Positions 1 to 12,702 are shown, numbered from the stretch's first letter. The stretch is 64,000 nt of DNA from Synchiropus splendidus (GCF_027744825.2 NC_071340.1:1991501-2055500), one strand, 5' to 3'. The notes: generated by a model from the sequence alone, not told the origin. Numbers and translations are program-made.

Positions 1-431
1 TTTTTACCTGCCACTATAGCAGATATGGTCTTTCTAGTAGTTGCACATCAAATCTAAGCTGTCTGACATGTTTTTCCAAAGTTATCAACTTTTTTATGTT
101 TGGCGTTCCGGAATCGACCTTATCTCAGACTGAAAACGCATTTTTCGCATTGTGCCATGAATTTGCAAGGAAGCTTCAGAACATGGAATCTTCAATACCC
201 ACCATAGCAGAAAGGGTCTTTCTAATATTTGCACATCAAATCTAAGCTGTCTGAAGTGTTTTTCGAAAGTTATCAACATTTTTATGTTTGGCGTTCCGGA
301 ACCCACCTTATCTCTGGCTGAAAACGCGTTTTCTGCTTTATGCCATAACTTTGCTCGGAATCTTCAGAACATGAAATTTTAACCTCCCACAATAGCATAA
401 AGGGTCTTTCTAGTAGTTGCACATCAAATCT

Positions 432-620
432 AAGCTGTCTGAAGTGGTTTTCCAAAGTTATCAACATTTTTAAGTTTGGCGTTCCGGAACCCACCTTTTC
501 TCAGGCTGAAAACGCGTTTTTGTGCGTTGTGCCATAACTTTTCAGGGAAGCTTCAGAACATGAAATGTTCACCTCCCACTATAGCAGAAAGGGTCTTTAT
601 AGTAGTTGCACAACAAATCT
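432..620 (+). repeat. 189-bp variant monomer (GCGTTTTTGTGC)
   Basis: The usual GCGTTTTCTGCATTG is replaced by GCGTTTTTGTGCGTTG, adding 1 bp. It also has CATAACTTTTCAGG. A monomer near 57220-57260 shares both GCGTTTTTGTGC and the CTTTTCAGG variant. The two ends of the window, more than 56 kb apart, therefore share a rare monomer type. Confidence 0.8.
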
Positions 621-1372
621 AAGCTGTCTGAAGTGTTTTTCCAAAGTTATCAACATTTTTATGTTTGGCGTTTCGGAACCCACCTTATTTCAGGCTGAAA
701 ATGCGTTTTCTGCATTGTGCCATAACTTTGCAGAGAAGCTTCAGAACATGAAATTTTCACCTCCCACTACAGCAGAAACGGTCTTTCTAGTAGTTGCACA
801 TCAAATCTAAGCTGTCTGAAGTGTTTTTCCAAAGTTATCAACATTTTTATGTTTAGCGTTGCGGAATCGACCTTATCTCAGGCTGAAAACGCGTTTTACG
901 CATTGTGCCATAACTATGCAGGGAAGCTTCAGAGCATGGAATTTTCACTACCCACTATAGCAGAAAGGGTCTTTCTAGTATTTGCACATCAAATCTAAGC
1001 AGTCTGATGTGTATTTCGAAAGTTATCAACATTTTTATGTATGGCGTTCTAGAATCCACCTTATCTCAGGCTGAAAATGCATTTTCTGCATTGTGCCATA
1101 ACTTTGCACAGAAGCTTCAGAACATGAAATTTTCACCTCCAACTATAGCAGAAAGGGTCTTTCTAGCAGTTGCACATCAAATCTAAGCTGTCGGAAGTGT
1201 TTTTCAAAAGTTATCAACATTTTTATGTTTGGCGTTCCGGAATCGACCTTATCTCCGGCTGAAAACGCGTTTTACGCATTGTGCCATTACTTTGCGGGGA
1301 AGCTTCAGAACATGGAATTTTCTCTACCGACTATAGCAGAAAGGGTCTTTCTAGTATTTGCACATCAAATCT
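621..1372 (+). repeat. Cassette A, copy 1 (four monomers)
   Basis: Four consecutive monomers have a fixed order of diagnostic variants. The first has TTTCGGAACC with TTATTTCAGG and CAGAGAAGC; the second ACTATGCAGG with GAGCATGGAATTTTC; the third GTATGGCGTTCTAG; the fourth CTTTGCGGGG. The same order recurs at 1937-2688 (offset 1316, seven monomers) and 7764-8515, so this is a higher-order unit rather than chance similarity. Confidence 0.85.
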
Positions 1373-1936
1373 AAGGTGTCTGAAGTGATTTTCCAAAGTT
1401 ATCAACATTTTTATGTTTGGCGTTCTAGAACCCACCTTTTCTCAGGCTGAAAATGCGTTTTCTGCATTGTGCCATAACTTTGCAGAGAAGCTTCAGAACA
1501 TGAAATTTTCACCTCCCACTACAGCAGAAACGGTCTTTCTAGTAGTTGCACATCAAATCTAAGCTGTCTGAAGTGTTTTTCCAAAGTTATCAACATCTTT
1601 ATGTTTGGCGTTCCGGAATCGACCTTATCTCTGGCTGAAAATGCATTTTCTGCATTGTGCCATAACTTTGCAGAGAAGCTTCAGAACATGAAATTTTCAC
1701 GTCCAACTATACCAGAAAGGGTCTTTCTAGCAGTTGCACATCAAATCTAAGGTGTCTGAAGTGTATTTCGAAAGTTATCAACATTTTTATGTTTGGCGTT
1801 CCTAAACCCACCTTATCTCAGGCTGAAAATGCGTTTTCTGCATTGTGCCATGACTTTGCAGGGAAGCTTCAGAACATGAAATTTTGACATCCCACTGTAC
1901 CAGAAACGGTCTTTCTAGTAGTTGCACATCAAATCT

Positions 1937-2688
1937 AAGCTGTCTGAAGTGTTTTTCCAAAGTTATCAACATTTTTATGTTTGGCGTTTCGGAACCCACC
2001 TTATTTCAGGCTGAAAATGCGTTTTCTGCATTGTGCCCTAACTTTGCAGAGAAGCTTCAGAACATGAAATTTTCACCTCCCACTACAGGAGAAACGGTCT
2101 TTCTAGTAGTTGCACATCAAATCTAAGCTGTCTGAAGTGTTTTTCAAAAGTTATCAACATTTTTATGTTTGGCGTTCCGGAATCGACCTTATCTCAGGCT
2201 GAAAACGCGTTTTACGCATTGTGCCATAACTATGCAGGGAAGCTTCAGAGCATGGAATTTTCACTACCCACTATAGCAGAAAGGGTCTTTCTAGTATTTG
2301 CACATCAAATCTAAGCTGTCTGAAGTGTATTTCGAAAGTTATCAACATTTTTATGTATGGCGTTCTAGAATCCACCTTATCTCAGGCTGAAAATGCATTT
2401 TCTGCATTGTGCCATAACTTTGCAGAGAAGCTTCAGAACATGAAATTTTCACCTCCAACTATAGCAGAAAGGTTCTTTCTAGCAGTTGCACATCAAATCT
2501 AAGCTGTCTGAAGTGTTTTTCCAAAGTTATCAACATTTTTATGTTTGGCGTTCCGGAATCGACCTTATCTCAGGCTGAAAACGCGTTTTACGCATTGTGC
2601 CAATACTTTGCGGGGAAGCTTCAGGACATGGAATTTTCACTACCCACTATAGCAGAAAGGGTCTTTCTATAATTTGCACATCAAATCT
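1937..2688 (+). repeat. Cassette A, copy 2
   Basis: This is the second occurrence of the four-monomer variant series. It lies exactly 1316 bp (7 x 188) downstream of copy 1 and has only scattered substitutions, for example CCCTAAC for CCATAAC. The similarity continues into the next monomers more weakly. The fourth monomer (CCAATACTTTGCGGGG, CAGGACATGG) also opens the 1503-bp tandem duplication that follows. Confidence 0.85.
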
Positions 2689-4014
2689 AAGGTGTATGAA
2701 GTGTATTTCGAAAGTTATCAACATTTTTATGTTTGAATTCTAGAACCCACCTTATCTCAGGCTGAAAATGCGTTTTCTGCATTGTGCCATGACTTTGCAG
2801 GGATGCTTCAGAACATGAAATTTTGACATCCCACTGTACCAGAAAGGGTCTTTCTCGCAGTTCCACATCAAATCTAAGCTGTCTGAAGTGTTTTTCCAAA
2901 GTTATCAACATTTTTATGTTTGGCGTTCCGGAATCGAACTTGTCTCAGGCTGAAAACGCGTTTTTCGCATTATGCCATAAATTCGCAGGGAAGCTTCAGA
3001 ACATGAAATTTTCACCTGCCACTACAGCAGAAAGGGTCTTTCTAGCAGTTGCACATCAAATCTAAGCTGTCTGAAGTGTTTTTCCAAAGTTATCAACATT
3101 TTTATGTTTGGCGTTCCGGAATCGACCTTATCTCAGGCTGAAAACGCGTTTTTCGCATTGTGTCATAACTTTGCAGGGAAGCTTCAGAACATGAAATTTT
3201 CACCTCCCACTCTAGCAGAAAAAGTCTTTCTAGTAGTTGAACATTAAATCTAAGCTGTCTGAAGTGTTTTTCCAAAGTTATCAACTTTTTTATGCTTGGC
3301 GTTCCGGAATCGACCTTATCTCAGGCTGAAAACGCGTTTTTCGCATTATGCCATGACTTTGCAGGGAAGCTTCAGAATATGAAATTTTCACGTCCCATTA
3401 TATCAGAAAGGGTATTTCTGGTGTTTGCACATCAAATCTATGCTGTCTGAAGTGTATTTCGAAAGTTATCAACATTTTTATGTTTGGCGTTCTAGAACCC
3501 ACCTTATCTCAAGCTGAAAATGTGTTTTCTGCATTGTGCCATTACTTTGCAGGGAAGCTTCAGAACATGAAATTTTCATCTCCAACTATAGCAGAAAGGG
3601 TCTTTCTAGTAGTTGCACGTCAAATCTAAGCTGTCTGAAGTGTTTTTCCAAAGTTATCAACATTTTTATGTTTGGCGTTTCGGAACCCACCTTATTTCAG
3701 GCTGAAAATGCGTTTTCTGCATTGTGCCATAACTTTGCAGAGAAGCTTCAGAACATGAAATTTTCACCTCCCACTACAGCAGAAAGGGTCTTTCTAGCAG
3801 TTACACATCAAATCTAAGCTGTCTGAAGCGTTTTTCCAAAGTTATCAACATTTTTATGTTTGGCGTTCCGGAATCGACCTTATCTCAGGCTGAAAACGCG
3901 TTTTATGCATTGTGCCATTACTTTCCAGGGAAGCTTCAGAACATGAAATTTTCACTTCCCACTATACCAGAAAGGGTCTTTCTAGTAGTTGCACATCAAA
4001 TCTAAGCTGTCTGC
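2512..4014 (+). repeat. 1503-bp eight-monomer tandem duplication, unit 1
   Basis: This block repeats immediately at offset 1503. Identity begins just after the a/c difference at 2511 versus 4014. The unit is eight monomers, one of them 187 bp because GGCG became GA before TTCTAG, which creates an EcoRI site at 2735-2740. Other private markers are CGTCCCATTATATC with GGTATTTCTGGTGTTTGC near 3391, TTATGCTTGGCG near 3290, and GTTGAACATTAAATC near 3236. All are repeated in unit 2. I found no differences reading line by line. Confidence 0.92.
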
Positions 4015-5589
4015 AGTGTTTTTCCAAAGTTATCAACATTTTTATGTTTGGCGTTCCGGAATCGACCTTATCTCAGGCTGAAAACGCGTTTTACGCATTG
4101 TGCCAATACTTTGCGGGGAAGCTTCAGGACATGGAATTTTCACTACCCACTATAGCAGAAAGGGTCTTTCTATAATTTGCACATCAAATCTAAGGTGTAT
4201 GAAGTGTATTTCGAAAGTTATCAACATTTTTATGTTTGAATTCTAGAACCCACCTTATCTCAGGCTGAAAATGCGTTTTCTGCATTGTGCCATGACTTTG
4301 CAGGGATGCTTCAGAACATGAAATTTTGACATCCCACTGTACCAGAAAGGGTCTTTCTCGCAGTTCCACATCAAATCTAAGCTGTCTGAAGTGTTTTTCC
4401 AAAGTTATCAACATTTTTATGTTTGGCGTTCCGGAATCGAACTTGTCTCAGGCTGAAAACGCGTTTTTCGCATTATGCCATAAATTCGCAGGGAAGCTTC
4501 AGAACATGAAATTTTCACCTGCCACTACAGCAGAAAGGGTCTTTCTAGCAGTTGCACATCAAATCTAAGCTGTCTGAAGTGTTTTTCCAAAGTTATCAAC
4601 ATTTTTATGTTTGGCGTTCCGGAATCGACCTTATCTCAGGCTGAAAACGCGTTTTTCGCATTGTGTCATAACTTTGCAGGGAAGCTTCAGAACATGAAAT
4701 TTTCACCTCCCACTCTAGCAGAAAAAGTCTTTCTAGTAGTTGAACATTAAATCTAAGCTGTCTGAAGTGTTTTTCCAAAGTTATCAACTTTTTTATGCTT
4801 GGCGTTCCGGAATCGACCTTATCTCAGGCTGAAAACGCGTTTTTCGCATTATGCCATGACTTTGCAGGGAAGCTTCAGAATATGAAATTTTCACGTCCCA
4901 TTATATCAGAAAGGGTATTTCTGGTGTTTGCACATCAAATCTATGCTGTCTGAAGTGTATTTCGAAAGTTATCAACATTTTTATGTTTGGCGTTCTAGAA
5001 CCCACCTTATCTCAAGCTGAAAATGTGTTTTCTGCATTGTGCCATTACTTTGCAGGGAAGCTTCAGAACATGAAATTTTCATCTCCAACTATAGCAGAAA
5101 GGGTCTTTCTAGTAGTTGCACGTCAAATCTAAGCTGTCTGAAGTGTTTTTCCAAAGTTATCAACATTTTTATGTTTGGCGTTTCGGAACCCACCTTATTT
5201 CAGGCTGAAAATGCGTTTTCTGCATTGTGCCATAACTTTGCAGAGAAGCTTCAGAACATGAAATTTTCACCTCCCACTACAGCAGAAAGGGTCTTTCTAG
5301 CAGTTACACATCAAATCTAAGCTGTCTGAAGCGTTTTTCCAAAGTTATCAACATTTTTATGTTTGGCGTTCCGGAATCGACCTTATCTCAGGCTGAAAAC
5401 GCGTTTTATGCATTGTGCCATTACTTTCCAGGGAAGCTTCAGAACATGAAATTTTCACTTCCCACTATACCAGAAAGGGTCTTTCTAGTAGTTGCACATC
5501 AAATCTAAGCTGTCTGCAGTGTTTTTCCAAAGTTATCAACATTTTTATGTTTGGCGTTCCGGAATCGACCTTATCTCAGGCTGAAAACG
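4015..5589 (+). repeat. 1503-bp tandem duplication, unit 2
   Basis: This is the second copy of the eight-monomer block, including the EcoRI marker at 4238-4243. Identity with unit 1 extends about 70 bp beyond one full unit, to 5589. There the copies part at AACGTGTCTTCCGC against AACGCGTTTTACGC. The copies look identical, so the duplication is either very recent or maintained by homogenisation. Collapse or expansion during assembly is the alternative explanation. Confidence 0.9.
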
Positions 5590-5694
5590 TGTCTTCCGCA
5601 TTATGCCATAAATTCGCAGGGAAGCTTCAAAACATGAAATTTACACCTGCCACTATAGCAGAAATGGTCTTTCTAGTAGTTGCACATCAAATCT

Positions 5695-5883
5695 AAGCTG
5701 TCTGAAGTGTTTTTCCAAAGTTATCAACATTTTAATGTTTGGCGTTCCGGAATCGACCTTTTCTCAGGCTAAAAACCCGTTTTCTGCATTGTGCCAAAAC
5801 TTTGCAGAGAGGCTTCAGAAAATGAAATTCTCACCTCCAACTATAGCAGAAAGGGATTTTTCTAGTAGTTGCACATCAAATCT
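5695..5883 (+). repeat. Cassette B, first monomer only (189 bp)
   Basis: This monomer carries the cassette B signature: ATTTTAATGTTTGGCG, CTTTTCTCAGGCTAAAAACC, CAGAGAGGCTTCAGAAAATG and GGGATTTTTCTAG, the last adding 1 bp. Full three-monomer copies occur at 7200, 10396 and 12087. Here the following monomers are of another type, so only the first element is present. Confidence 0.82.
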
Positions 5884-6187
5884 AAGCTGTCTGAAGTGTT
5901 TTTCCAAAGTTATCAACATTTTTATGTTTGGCGTTCCGGAATCGACCTTATCTCAGGCTGAAAACGCGTTTTACGCATTGTGCCATTACTTTGCAGGGAA
6001 GCTTCAGAACATGAAATTTTCACTTCCCACTATAGCAGAAAGGGTCTTTCGAGTAGTTGCACATCAAATCTAAGGTGTCTGAAGTGTTTTTCTAAAGTTA
6101 TCAACATTTTTATCTTTGGCGTTCCGGAATCGACCTTATCTCAGGCTGAAAACGCGTTTTACGCATTGAGCCATTAAGTTGCAGGGA

Positions 6188-7122
6188 AGCTTCAGAACAT
6201 CAAATTTTCACCTGCCACTACAGCAGAAAGGGTCTTTCTAGCAGTTGCACATCAAATCTAAACTCTCTGAAGTGTTTTTCCAAAGTTATCAACATTTTTA
6301 TGTTTGGCGTTCCGGAATCGACCTTATCTCAGGCTGAAAACGCGTTTTTTGCATTGTGTCATAACTTTGCAGGGAAGCTTCAGAACATGAAATTTTCACC
6401 TCCCACTCTAGCAGAAAAAGTCTTTCTAGTAGTTGAACATTAAATCTAAGCTGTCTGAAGTGTTTTTCTAAAGTTATCAACTTTTTTATGCTTGGCGTTC
6501 CGGAATCGACCTTATCTCAGGCTGAAAACGCGTTTTTCGCATTATGCCATGACTTTGCAGGGAAGCTTCAGAACATGAAATTTTCACGTCCCATTATATC
6601 AGAAAGGGTATTTCTGGTGTTTGCACATCAAATCTATGCTGTCTGAAGTGTATTTCGAAAGTTATCAACATTTTTATGTTTGGCGTTCTAGAACCCACCT
6701 TATCTCAAGCTGAAAATGTGTTTTCTGCATTGTGCCATAACTTTGCAGGGAAGCTTCAGAACATGAAATTTTCACCTCCAACTATAGCAGAAAGGGTCTT
6801 TCTAGTAGTTGCACGTCAAATCTAAGCTGTCTGAAGTGTTTTTCCAAAGTTATCAACATTTTTATGTTTGGCGTTTCGGAACCCACCTTATTTCAGGCTG
6901 AAAATGCGTTTTCTGCATTGTGCCATAACTTTGCAGAGAAGCTTCAGAACATGAAATTTTCACCTCCCACTACAGCAGAAAGGGTCTTTCTAGCAGTTAC
7001 ACATCAAATCTAAGCTGTCTGAAGCGTTTTTCCAAAGTTATCAACATTTTTATGTTTGGCGTTCCGGAATCGACCTTATCTCAGGCTGAAAACGCGTTTT
7101 ACGCATTGTGCCATTACTTTCC
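6188..7122 (+). repeat. Diverged partial third copy of the eight-monomer unit
   Basis: From about 6188 the monomer order follows that of 4495-5429 at offset 1693 (nine monomers plus 1). It includes the GTTGAACATTAAATC monomer, TTATGCTTGGCG, CGTCCCATTATATC and GGTATTTCTGGTGTTTGC. The EcoRI-marked monomer is absent. Small differences (AAACTCTCTG, GTTTTTTGCATTG) show it is older than the pair upstream. It ends in a chimeric monomer at about 7123-7134. Confidence 0.8.
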
Positions 7123-7134
7123 AGGGAAGCTTCA
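7123..7134 (+). other. In-register recombination junction
   Basis: The monomer spanning this point starts like the one near 5405-5430 (CCATTACTTTCCAGG, offset 1693). It continues like the next one, near 5620-5680 (CTTCAAAACATGAAATTT, then CCTGCC and GAAATGG, offset 1505). The two parents differ by exactly one monomer (188 bp) and share AGGGAAGCTTCA at the join. This is the product expected from unequal homologous exchange. Confidence 0.82.
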
Positions 7135-7199
7135 AAACATGAAATTTCCACCTGCCACTATAGCAGAAATGGTCTTTCTAGTAGTTGCACATCAAATCT

Positions 7200-7763
7200 A
7201 AGCTGTCTGAAGTGTTTTTCCAAAGTTATCAACATTTTAATGTTTGGCGTTCCGGAATCGACCTTTTCTCAGGCTAAAAACCCGTTTTCTGCATTGTGCC
7301 AAAACTTTGCAGAGAGGCTTCAGAAAATGAAATTCTCACCTCCAACTATAGCAGAAAGGGATTTTTCTAGTAGTTGCACATCAAATCTAAGCTGTTTGAA
7401 GTGTTTTTCCAAAGTTATCAACATTTTGATGTTTGGCGTTCCGGAATCGACCTTATCTCGCGCTGAAAAAGCGTTTTCTGCATTGTTCCATAACTTTGCA
7501 GGTAAGCTTCAGAACATGAAATTTTCACCTCCCACTATAGCAGAAAGGGTCTTTGTAGTAGTTGCACATCAAATCCAAGCTGTCTGAAGTGTTTTTCCAA
7601 AGTGATCAACATTTTATGTTTGGCGTTCCGGAATCGACCTTATCTCAGGCTGAAAACGCGTTTTACGCATTGTGCCATTACTTTGCAGGGAAGCTTCAGA
7701 ACATGAAATTTTCACCTCCAACTATAGCTGAAAGGGTCTTTCTAGTAGTTGAACATCAAATCT
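7200..7763 (+). repeat. Cassette B (three monomers, 564 bp)
   Basis: The cassette is a 189-, a 188- and a 187-bp monomer. Their markers in order are CTTTTCTCAGGCTAAAAACC, then CTTATCTCGCGCTGAAAAAGC with GCAGGTAAGC, then AAGTGATCAACATTTTATG (1 bp short). The indels cancel, so the cassette is exactly three units and keeps a reading frame open, which explains the long but meaningless ORF here. Copies recur at 10396 (offset 3196) and 12087. Confidence 0.85.
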
Positions 7764-8515
7764 AAGCTGTCTGAAGTGTTTTTCCAAAGTTATCAACATT
7801 TTTATGTTTGGCGTTTCGGAACCCACCTTATTTCAGGCTGAAAATGCGTTTTCTGCATTGTGCCATAACTTTGCAGAGAAGCTTGAGAACATGAAATTTT
7901 CACCTCCCACTACAGCAGAAAGGGTCTTTCTAGTAGTTGCACATCAAATCTAAGCTGTCTGAAGTGTTTTTCCAAAGTTATCAACATCTTTATGTTTGGC
8001 GTTCCGGAATCGACCTTATCTCAGGCTGAAAACGCGTTTTACGCATTGTGCCATAACTATGCAGGGAAGCTTCATAGCATGGAATTTTCACTACCCACTA
8101 TAGCAGAAAGGGTCTTTCTAGTATTTGCACATCAAATCTAAGCTGTCTGAAGTGTATTTCGAAAGTTATCAACATTTTTATGTATGGCGTTCTAGAACCC
8201 ACCTTATCTCAGGCTGAAAATGCATTTTCTGCATTGTGCCATAACTTTGCAGGGAAGATTCAGAACATGAAATTTTCACGACCCACTATAGCAGAAAGGG
8301 TATTTCTGGTATTTGCACATCAAATCTATGCTGTGTGAAGTGTATTTCGAAAGTTATCAACATTTTTATGTTTGGCGTTCCGGAATCGACCTTATCTCAG
8401 GCTGAAAACGCGTTTTACGCATTGTGCCATTACTTTGCGGGGAAGCTTCAGAACATGGAATTTTCACTACCCACTGGAGCAGAAAGGGTCTTTCTAGTAT
8501 TTTCACATCAAATCT
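7764..8515 (+). repeat. Cassette A, copy 3
   Basis: The four-monomer series appears again: TTTCGGAACC/TTATTTCAGG, ACTATGCAGG with CATAGCATGG, GTATGGCGTTCTAG, CTTTGCGGGG. It directly follows cassette B. Copy 3 differs from copies 1 and 2 by scattered substitutions, so it belongs to the same older layer of amplification. Confidence 0.82.
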
Positions 8516-8905
8516 ATGGTGTCTGAAGTGTATTTCGAAAGTTATCAACATTTTTATGTTTGGCGTTCCGGAATCGACCTTATCTCAGGCTGAAAATGTG
8601 TTTTCTGCATTGTGCCATAACTTTGCAGGGAAGCTTCAGAACATGAAATTTTCACCTCCCACCATAGCAGAAAGGGTCTTTCTAACAGTTGCACATCAAA
8701 TCTAAGCTGTCTGAAATGTTTTTCCAAAGTTATGAACATTCTTATGTTTGGCGTTTCGGAACCCACCTTATGTCAGGCTGAAAATGCGTTTTCTGCATTG
8801 TGCCATAACTTTGCAGAGAAGCTTCAGAACATGAAATTTTCACCTCCCACAGTGCCAGAAACGGTCTTTCTAGTAGTTGCACATCAAATCTAAGCTGTCT
8901 GAAGT

Positions 8906-10043
8906 GTTTTTCTAAAGTTATCAACATTTTTATGTTTGGCGTTCCGGAATCGACCTTATCTCAGGCTGAAAACGTGTTTTACGCATTGAGCCATAAAGTT
9001 GCAGGGAAGCTTCAGAACATCAAATTTTCACCTGCCACTACAGCAGAAAGGGTCTTTCTAGCAGTTGCACATCAAATCTAAGCTCTCTGAAGTGTTTTTC
9101 CAAAGTTATCAACATTTTTATGTTTGGCGTTCCGGAATCGACCTTATCTCAGGCTGAAAACGCGTTTTTTGCATTGTGTCATAACTTTGCAGGGAAGCTT
9201 CAGAACATGAAATTTTCACCTCCCACTATAGCAGAAAAAGTCTTTCTAGTAGTTGCACATTAAATCTAAGCTGTCTGAAGTGTTTTTCCAAAGTTATCAA
9301 CTTTTTTATGCTTGGCGTTCCGGAATCGACCTTATCTCAGGCTGAAAACGCGTTTTTCGCATTATGCCATAACTTTGCGGGGAAGCTGCAGAACATGAAA
9401 TTTTCACCTCCCATTATATCAGAAAGGGTCTTTCTAGTAGTTGCACATCAACTCTAAGCTGTCTGAAGTGTTTTTCGAAAGTTATCAACATTTTTATGTT
9501 TGACGTTCCGGAATCGACCTTATCTCAGGCTGAAAACGCGTTTTACGAATTGTGCCATAACTTTGCAGGGAAGCTTCAGAACATGAAATTTTCACTACCC
9601 ACTACAGCAGAAAGGGTATTTCTGGTATTTGCACATCAAATCTATGCTGTCTGAAGTGTATTTCGAAAGTTATCAACATTTTTATGTTTGGCGTTCTAGA
9701 ACCCACCTTATCTCAAGCTGAAAATGTGTTTTCTGCATTGTGCCATAACTTTGCAGGGAAGCTTCAGAACATGAAATTTTCACCTCCAACTATAGCAGAA
9801 AGGGTCTTTCTAGTAGTTGCACGTCAAATCTAAGCTGTCTGAAGTGTTTTTCCAAAGTTATCAACATTTTTATGTTTGGCGTTTCGGAACCCACCTTATT
9901 TCAGGCTGAAAATGCGTTTTCTGCATTGTGCCATAACTTTGCAGAGAAGCTTCAGAACATGAAATTTTCACCTCCCACTACAGCAGAAAGGGTCTTTCTA
10001 GCAGTTACACATCAAATCTAAGCTGTCTGAAGTGTTTTTCCAA
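8906..10043 (+). repeat. Third-generation copy of the 6188-7122 series, one monomer longer
   Basis: The monomers match those from 6086 onward at offset 2820 (15 x 188), for example GCATTGAGCCATAAAGTTGC at 8979. After about 9480 the offset becomes 3008 (16 x 188), because one extra monomer is present (TTTGACGTTCCGG, TTACGAATTGTGCC). The order CTATGCTGTC, GGCGTTCTAG, GAAAATGTGTTTTC then resumes. Confidence 0.75.
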
Positions 10044-11734
10044 AGTTATCAACATTTTTATGTTTGGCGTTCCGGAATCGACCTTATCTCAGGCTGAAAA
10101 CACGTTTTACGCATTGTGCCATTACTTTCCAGGGAAGCTTCAGAACATGAAATTTTCACTTCCCACTATACCAGAACGGGTCTTTCTAGTAGTTGCACAT
10201 CAAATCTAAGCTGTCTGCAGTGATTTTCCAAAGTTATCAACATTTTTATGTTTGGCGTTCCGGAATCGACCTTATCTCAGGCTGAAAACGTGTTTTCCGC
10301 ATTATACCATAAATTCGCAGGGAAGCTTCAAAACATGAAATTTACACCTGCCACTATAGCAGAAATGGTCTTTCTAGTAGTTGCACATCAAATCTAAGCT
10401 GTCTGAAGTGTTTTTCCAAAGTTATCAACATTTTAATGTTTGGCGTTCCGGAATCGACCTTTTCTCAGGCTAAAAACCCGTTTTCTGCATTGTGCCAAAA
10501 CTTTGCAGAGAGGCTTCAGAAAATGAAATTCTCACCTCCAACTATAGCAGAAAGGGATTTTTCTAGTAGTTGCACATCAAATCTAAGCTGTTTGAAGTGT
10601 TTTTCCAAAGTTATCAACATTTTTATGTTTGGCGTTCCGGAATCGACCTTATCTCGCGCTGAAAAAGCGTTTTCTGCATTGTTCCATAACTTTGCAGGTA
10701 AGCTTCAGAACATGAAATTTTCACCTCCCACTATAGCACAAAGGGTCTATCTAGTAGTTGCACATCAAATCTAAGCTGTCTGAAGTGTTTTTCCAAAGTG
10801 ATCAACATTTTATGTTTGGCGTTCCGGAATCGACCTTATCTCAGGCTGAAAATGCGTTTTCGGCATTGTGCCATGACTTTGCAGGGATGCTTCAGAGCAT
10901 GAAATTTTCTCCTCCCACTATAGCAGAAAGGGTCTTTCTCGTAGTTGCACATCAAATCTAAGCTGTCTGAAGTGTTTTTCTAAAGTTATCAACATTTTTA
11001 TGCTTGGCGTACCGGAATCGTCCTTATGTCAGGCTGAAAACGCGTTTTCTGCATTGTGCATTAACTTTGCAGGGAAGCTTCAGAACATGAAATTTTCACC
11101 TGCCACTATAGCAGAAATGGTCTTTCTAGTAGTTCCACATCAAATCTAAGCTGTCTGAAGTGTTTTTCCAAAGTTATCAAAATTTTTTTGTTTGGTGTTC
11201 CGGAATCGGCCTTTTCTCAGGCTAAAAACGGGTTTTCTGCATTGTGCGATAACGTTGCAGGGAAGCTTCAGAACATGAAATTTTCACCTCCCACTAAAGC
11301 AGAAATGGTCTTTCTAGTAGTTGCACATCAAATCTAAGCTGTTTGCAGTGTTTTTCCAAAGTTATCAACTTTTTTATGTTTGGCGTTCCGGAACCGACCT
11401 TATCTCAGGCTGAAAACGCGTTTTACGCATTGTGCCATAACTTTGCAGTGAAGCTTCAGAACATGACTTTTTCACCTCCCACTAAAGCAGAAATGGTCTT
11501 TCTAGTAGTTGCACATCAAATCTAAGCTGTTTGCAGTGTTTTTCCAAAGTTATCAACTTTTTTATGTTCGGCGTTCCGGAACCCACCTGATCTCAGGCTG
11601 AAATGCGTTTTCTGCATTGTGCCATAACTTTTCAGGGAAGCTTCAGAACATGAAATTTTCATATCCCACTGTAGCAGAAAGGGTCTTTCTTGTAGTTGCA
11701 CATCAAATCTATGCTGTCTGAAGTGTTTTTCTAA
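10044..11734 (+). repeat. Nine-monomer segment, copied just downstream
   Basis: This segment contains the CCATTACTTTCCAGG monomer, the TTATACCATAAATTCGC monomer, cassette B at 10396-10959, the TATGCTTGGCGTACCGG monomer, the GGCCTTTTCTCAGG monomer and two AAAGCAGAAATGG monomers. It then reappears from about 11735. The offset is 1691 in its first part and 1503 in its last part, so the daughter copy lacks one monomer. Confidence 0.82.
10396..10959 (+). repeat. Cassette B, copy at 10.4 kb
   Basis: This is the complete 189+188+187 bp cassette, exactly 3196 bp (17 x 188) after the 7200 copy. Local differences include AGCACAAAGGGTCTATC and a third monomer of the GCATTGTGCCATGACTTTGC type with CAGGGATGC. 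Confidence 0.85.
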
Positions 11735-12086
11735 AGTTATCAACATTTTTATGTTTGGCGTTCCGGAATCGACCTTATCTCAGGCTGAAAACGCGTTTTA
11801 CGCATTGTGCCATTACTTTCCAGGGAAGCTTCAGAACATGAAATTTTCACTTCCCACTATACCAGAACGGGTCTTTCTAGTAGTTGCACATCAAATCTAA
11901 GCTGTCTGCAGTGTTTTTCCAAAGTTATCAACATTTTTATGTTTGGCGTTCCGGAATCGACCTTATCTCAGGCTGAAAACGTGTTTTCCGCATTATACCA
12001 TAAATTCGCAGGGAAGCTTCAAAACATGAAATTTACACCTGCCACTATAGCAGAAATGGTCTTTCTAGTAGTTGCACATCAAATCT

Positions 12087-12650
12087 AAGCTGTCTGGAGT
12101 GTTTTTCCAAAGTTATCAACATTTTAATGTTTGGCGTTCCGGAATCGACCTTTTCTCAGGCTAAAAACCCGTTTTCTGCATTGTGCCAAAACTTTGCAGA
12201 GAGGCTTCAGAAAATGAAATTCTCACCTCCAACTATAGCAGAAAGGGATTTTTCTAGTAGTTGCACATCAAATCTAAGCTGTTTGAAGTGTTTTTCCAAA
12301 GTTATCAACATTTTTATGTTTGGCGTTCCGGAATCGACCTTATCTCGCGCTGAAAAAGCGTTTTCTGCATTGTTCCAGAACTTTGCAGGTAAGCTTCAGA
12401 ACATGAAATTTTCACCTCCCACTATAGCAGAAAGGGTCTATCTAGTAGTTGCACATCAAATCTAAGCTGTCTGAAGTGTTTTTCCAAAGTGATCAACATT
12501 TTATGTTTGGCGTTCCGGAATCGACCTTATCTCAGGCTGAAAATGCGTTTTCGGCATTGTGCCATGACTTTGCAGGGATGCTTCAGAGCATGAAATTTTC
12601 TCCTCCCACTATAGCAGAAAGGGTGTTTCTCGTAGTTGCACATCAAATCT
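12087..12650 (+). repeat. Cassette B, copy at 12.1 kb
   Basis: This is the third complete cassette B, 1691 bp after the 10.4-kb copy, with the same 189+188+187 bp structure. It differs by few bases, including GTCTGGAGTG at the start and GGGTGTTTCTCG near the end. Confidence 0.85.
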
Positions 12651-12702
12651 AAGCTGTCTGAAGTGTTTTTCTAAAGTTATCAACATTTTTATGCTTGGCG
12701 TA

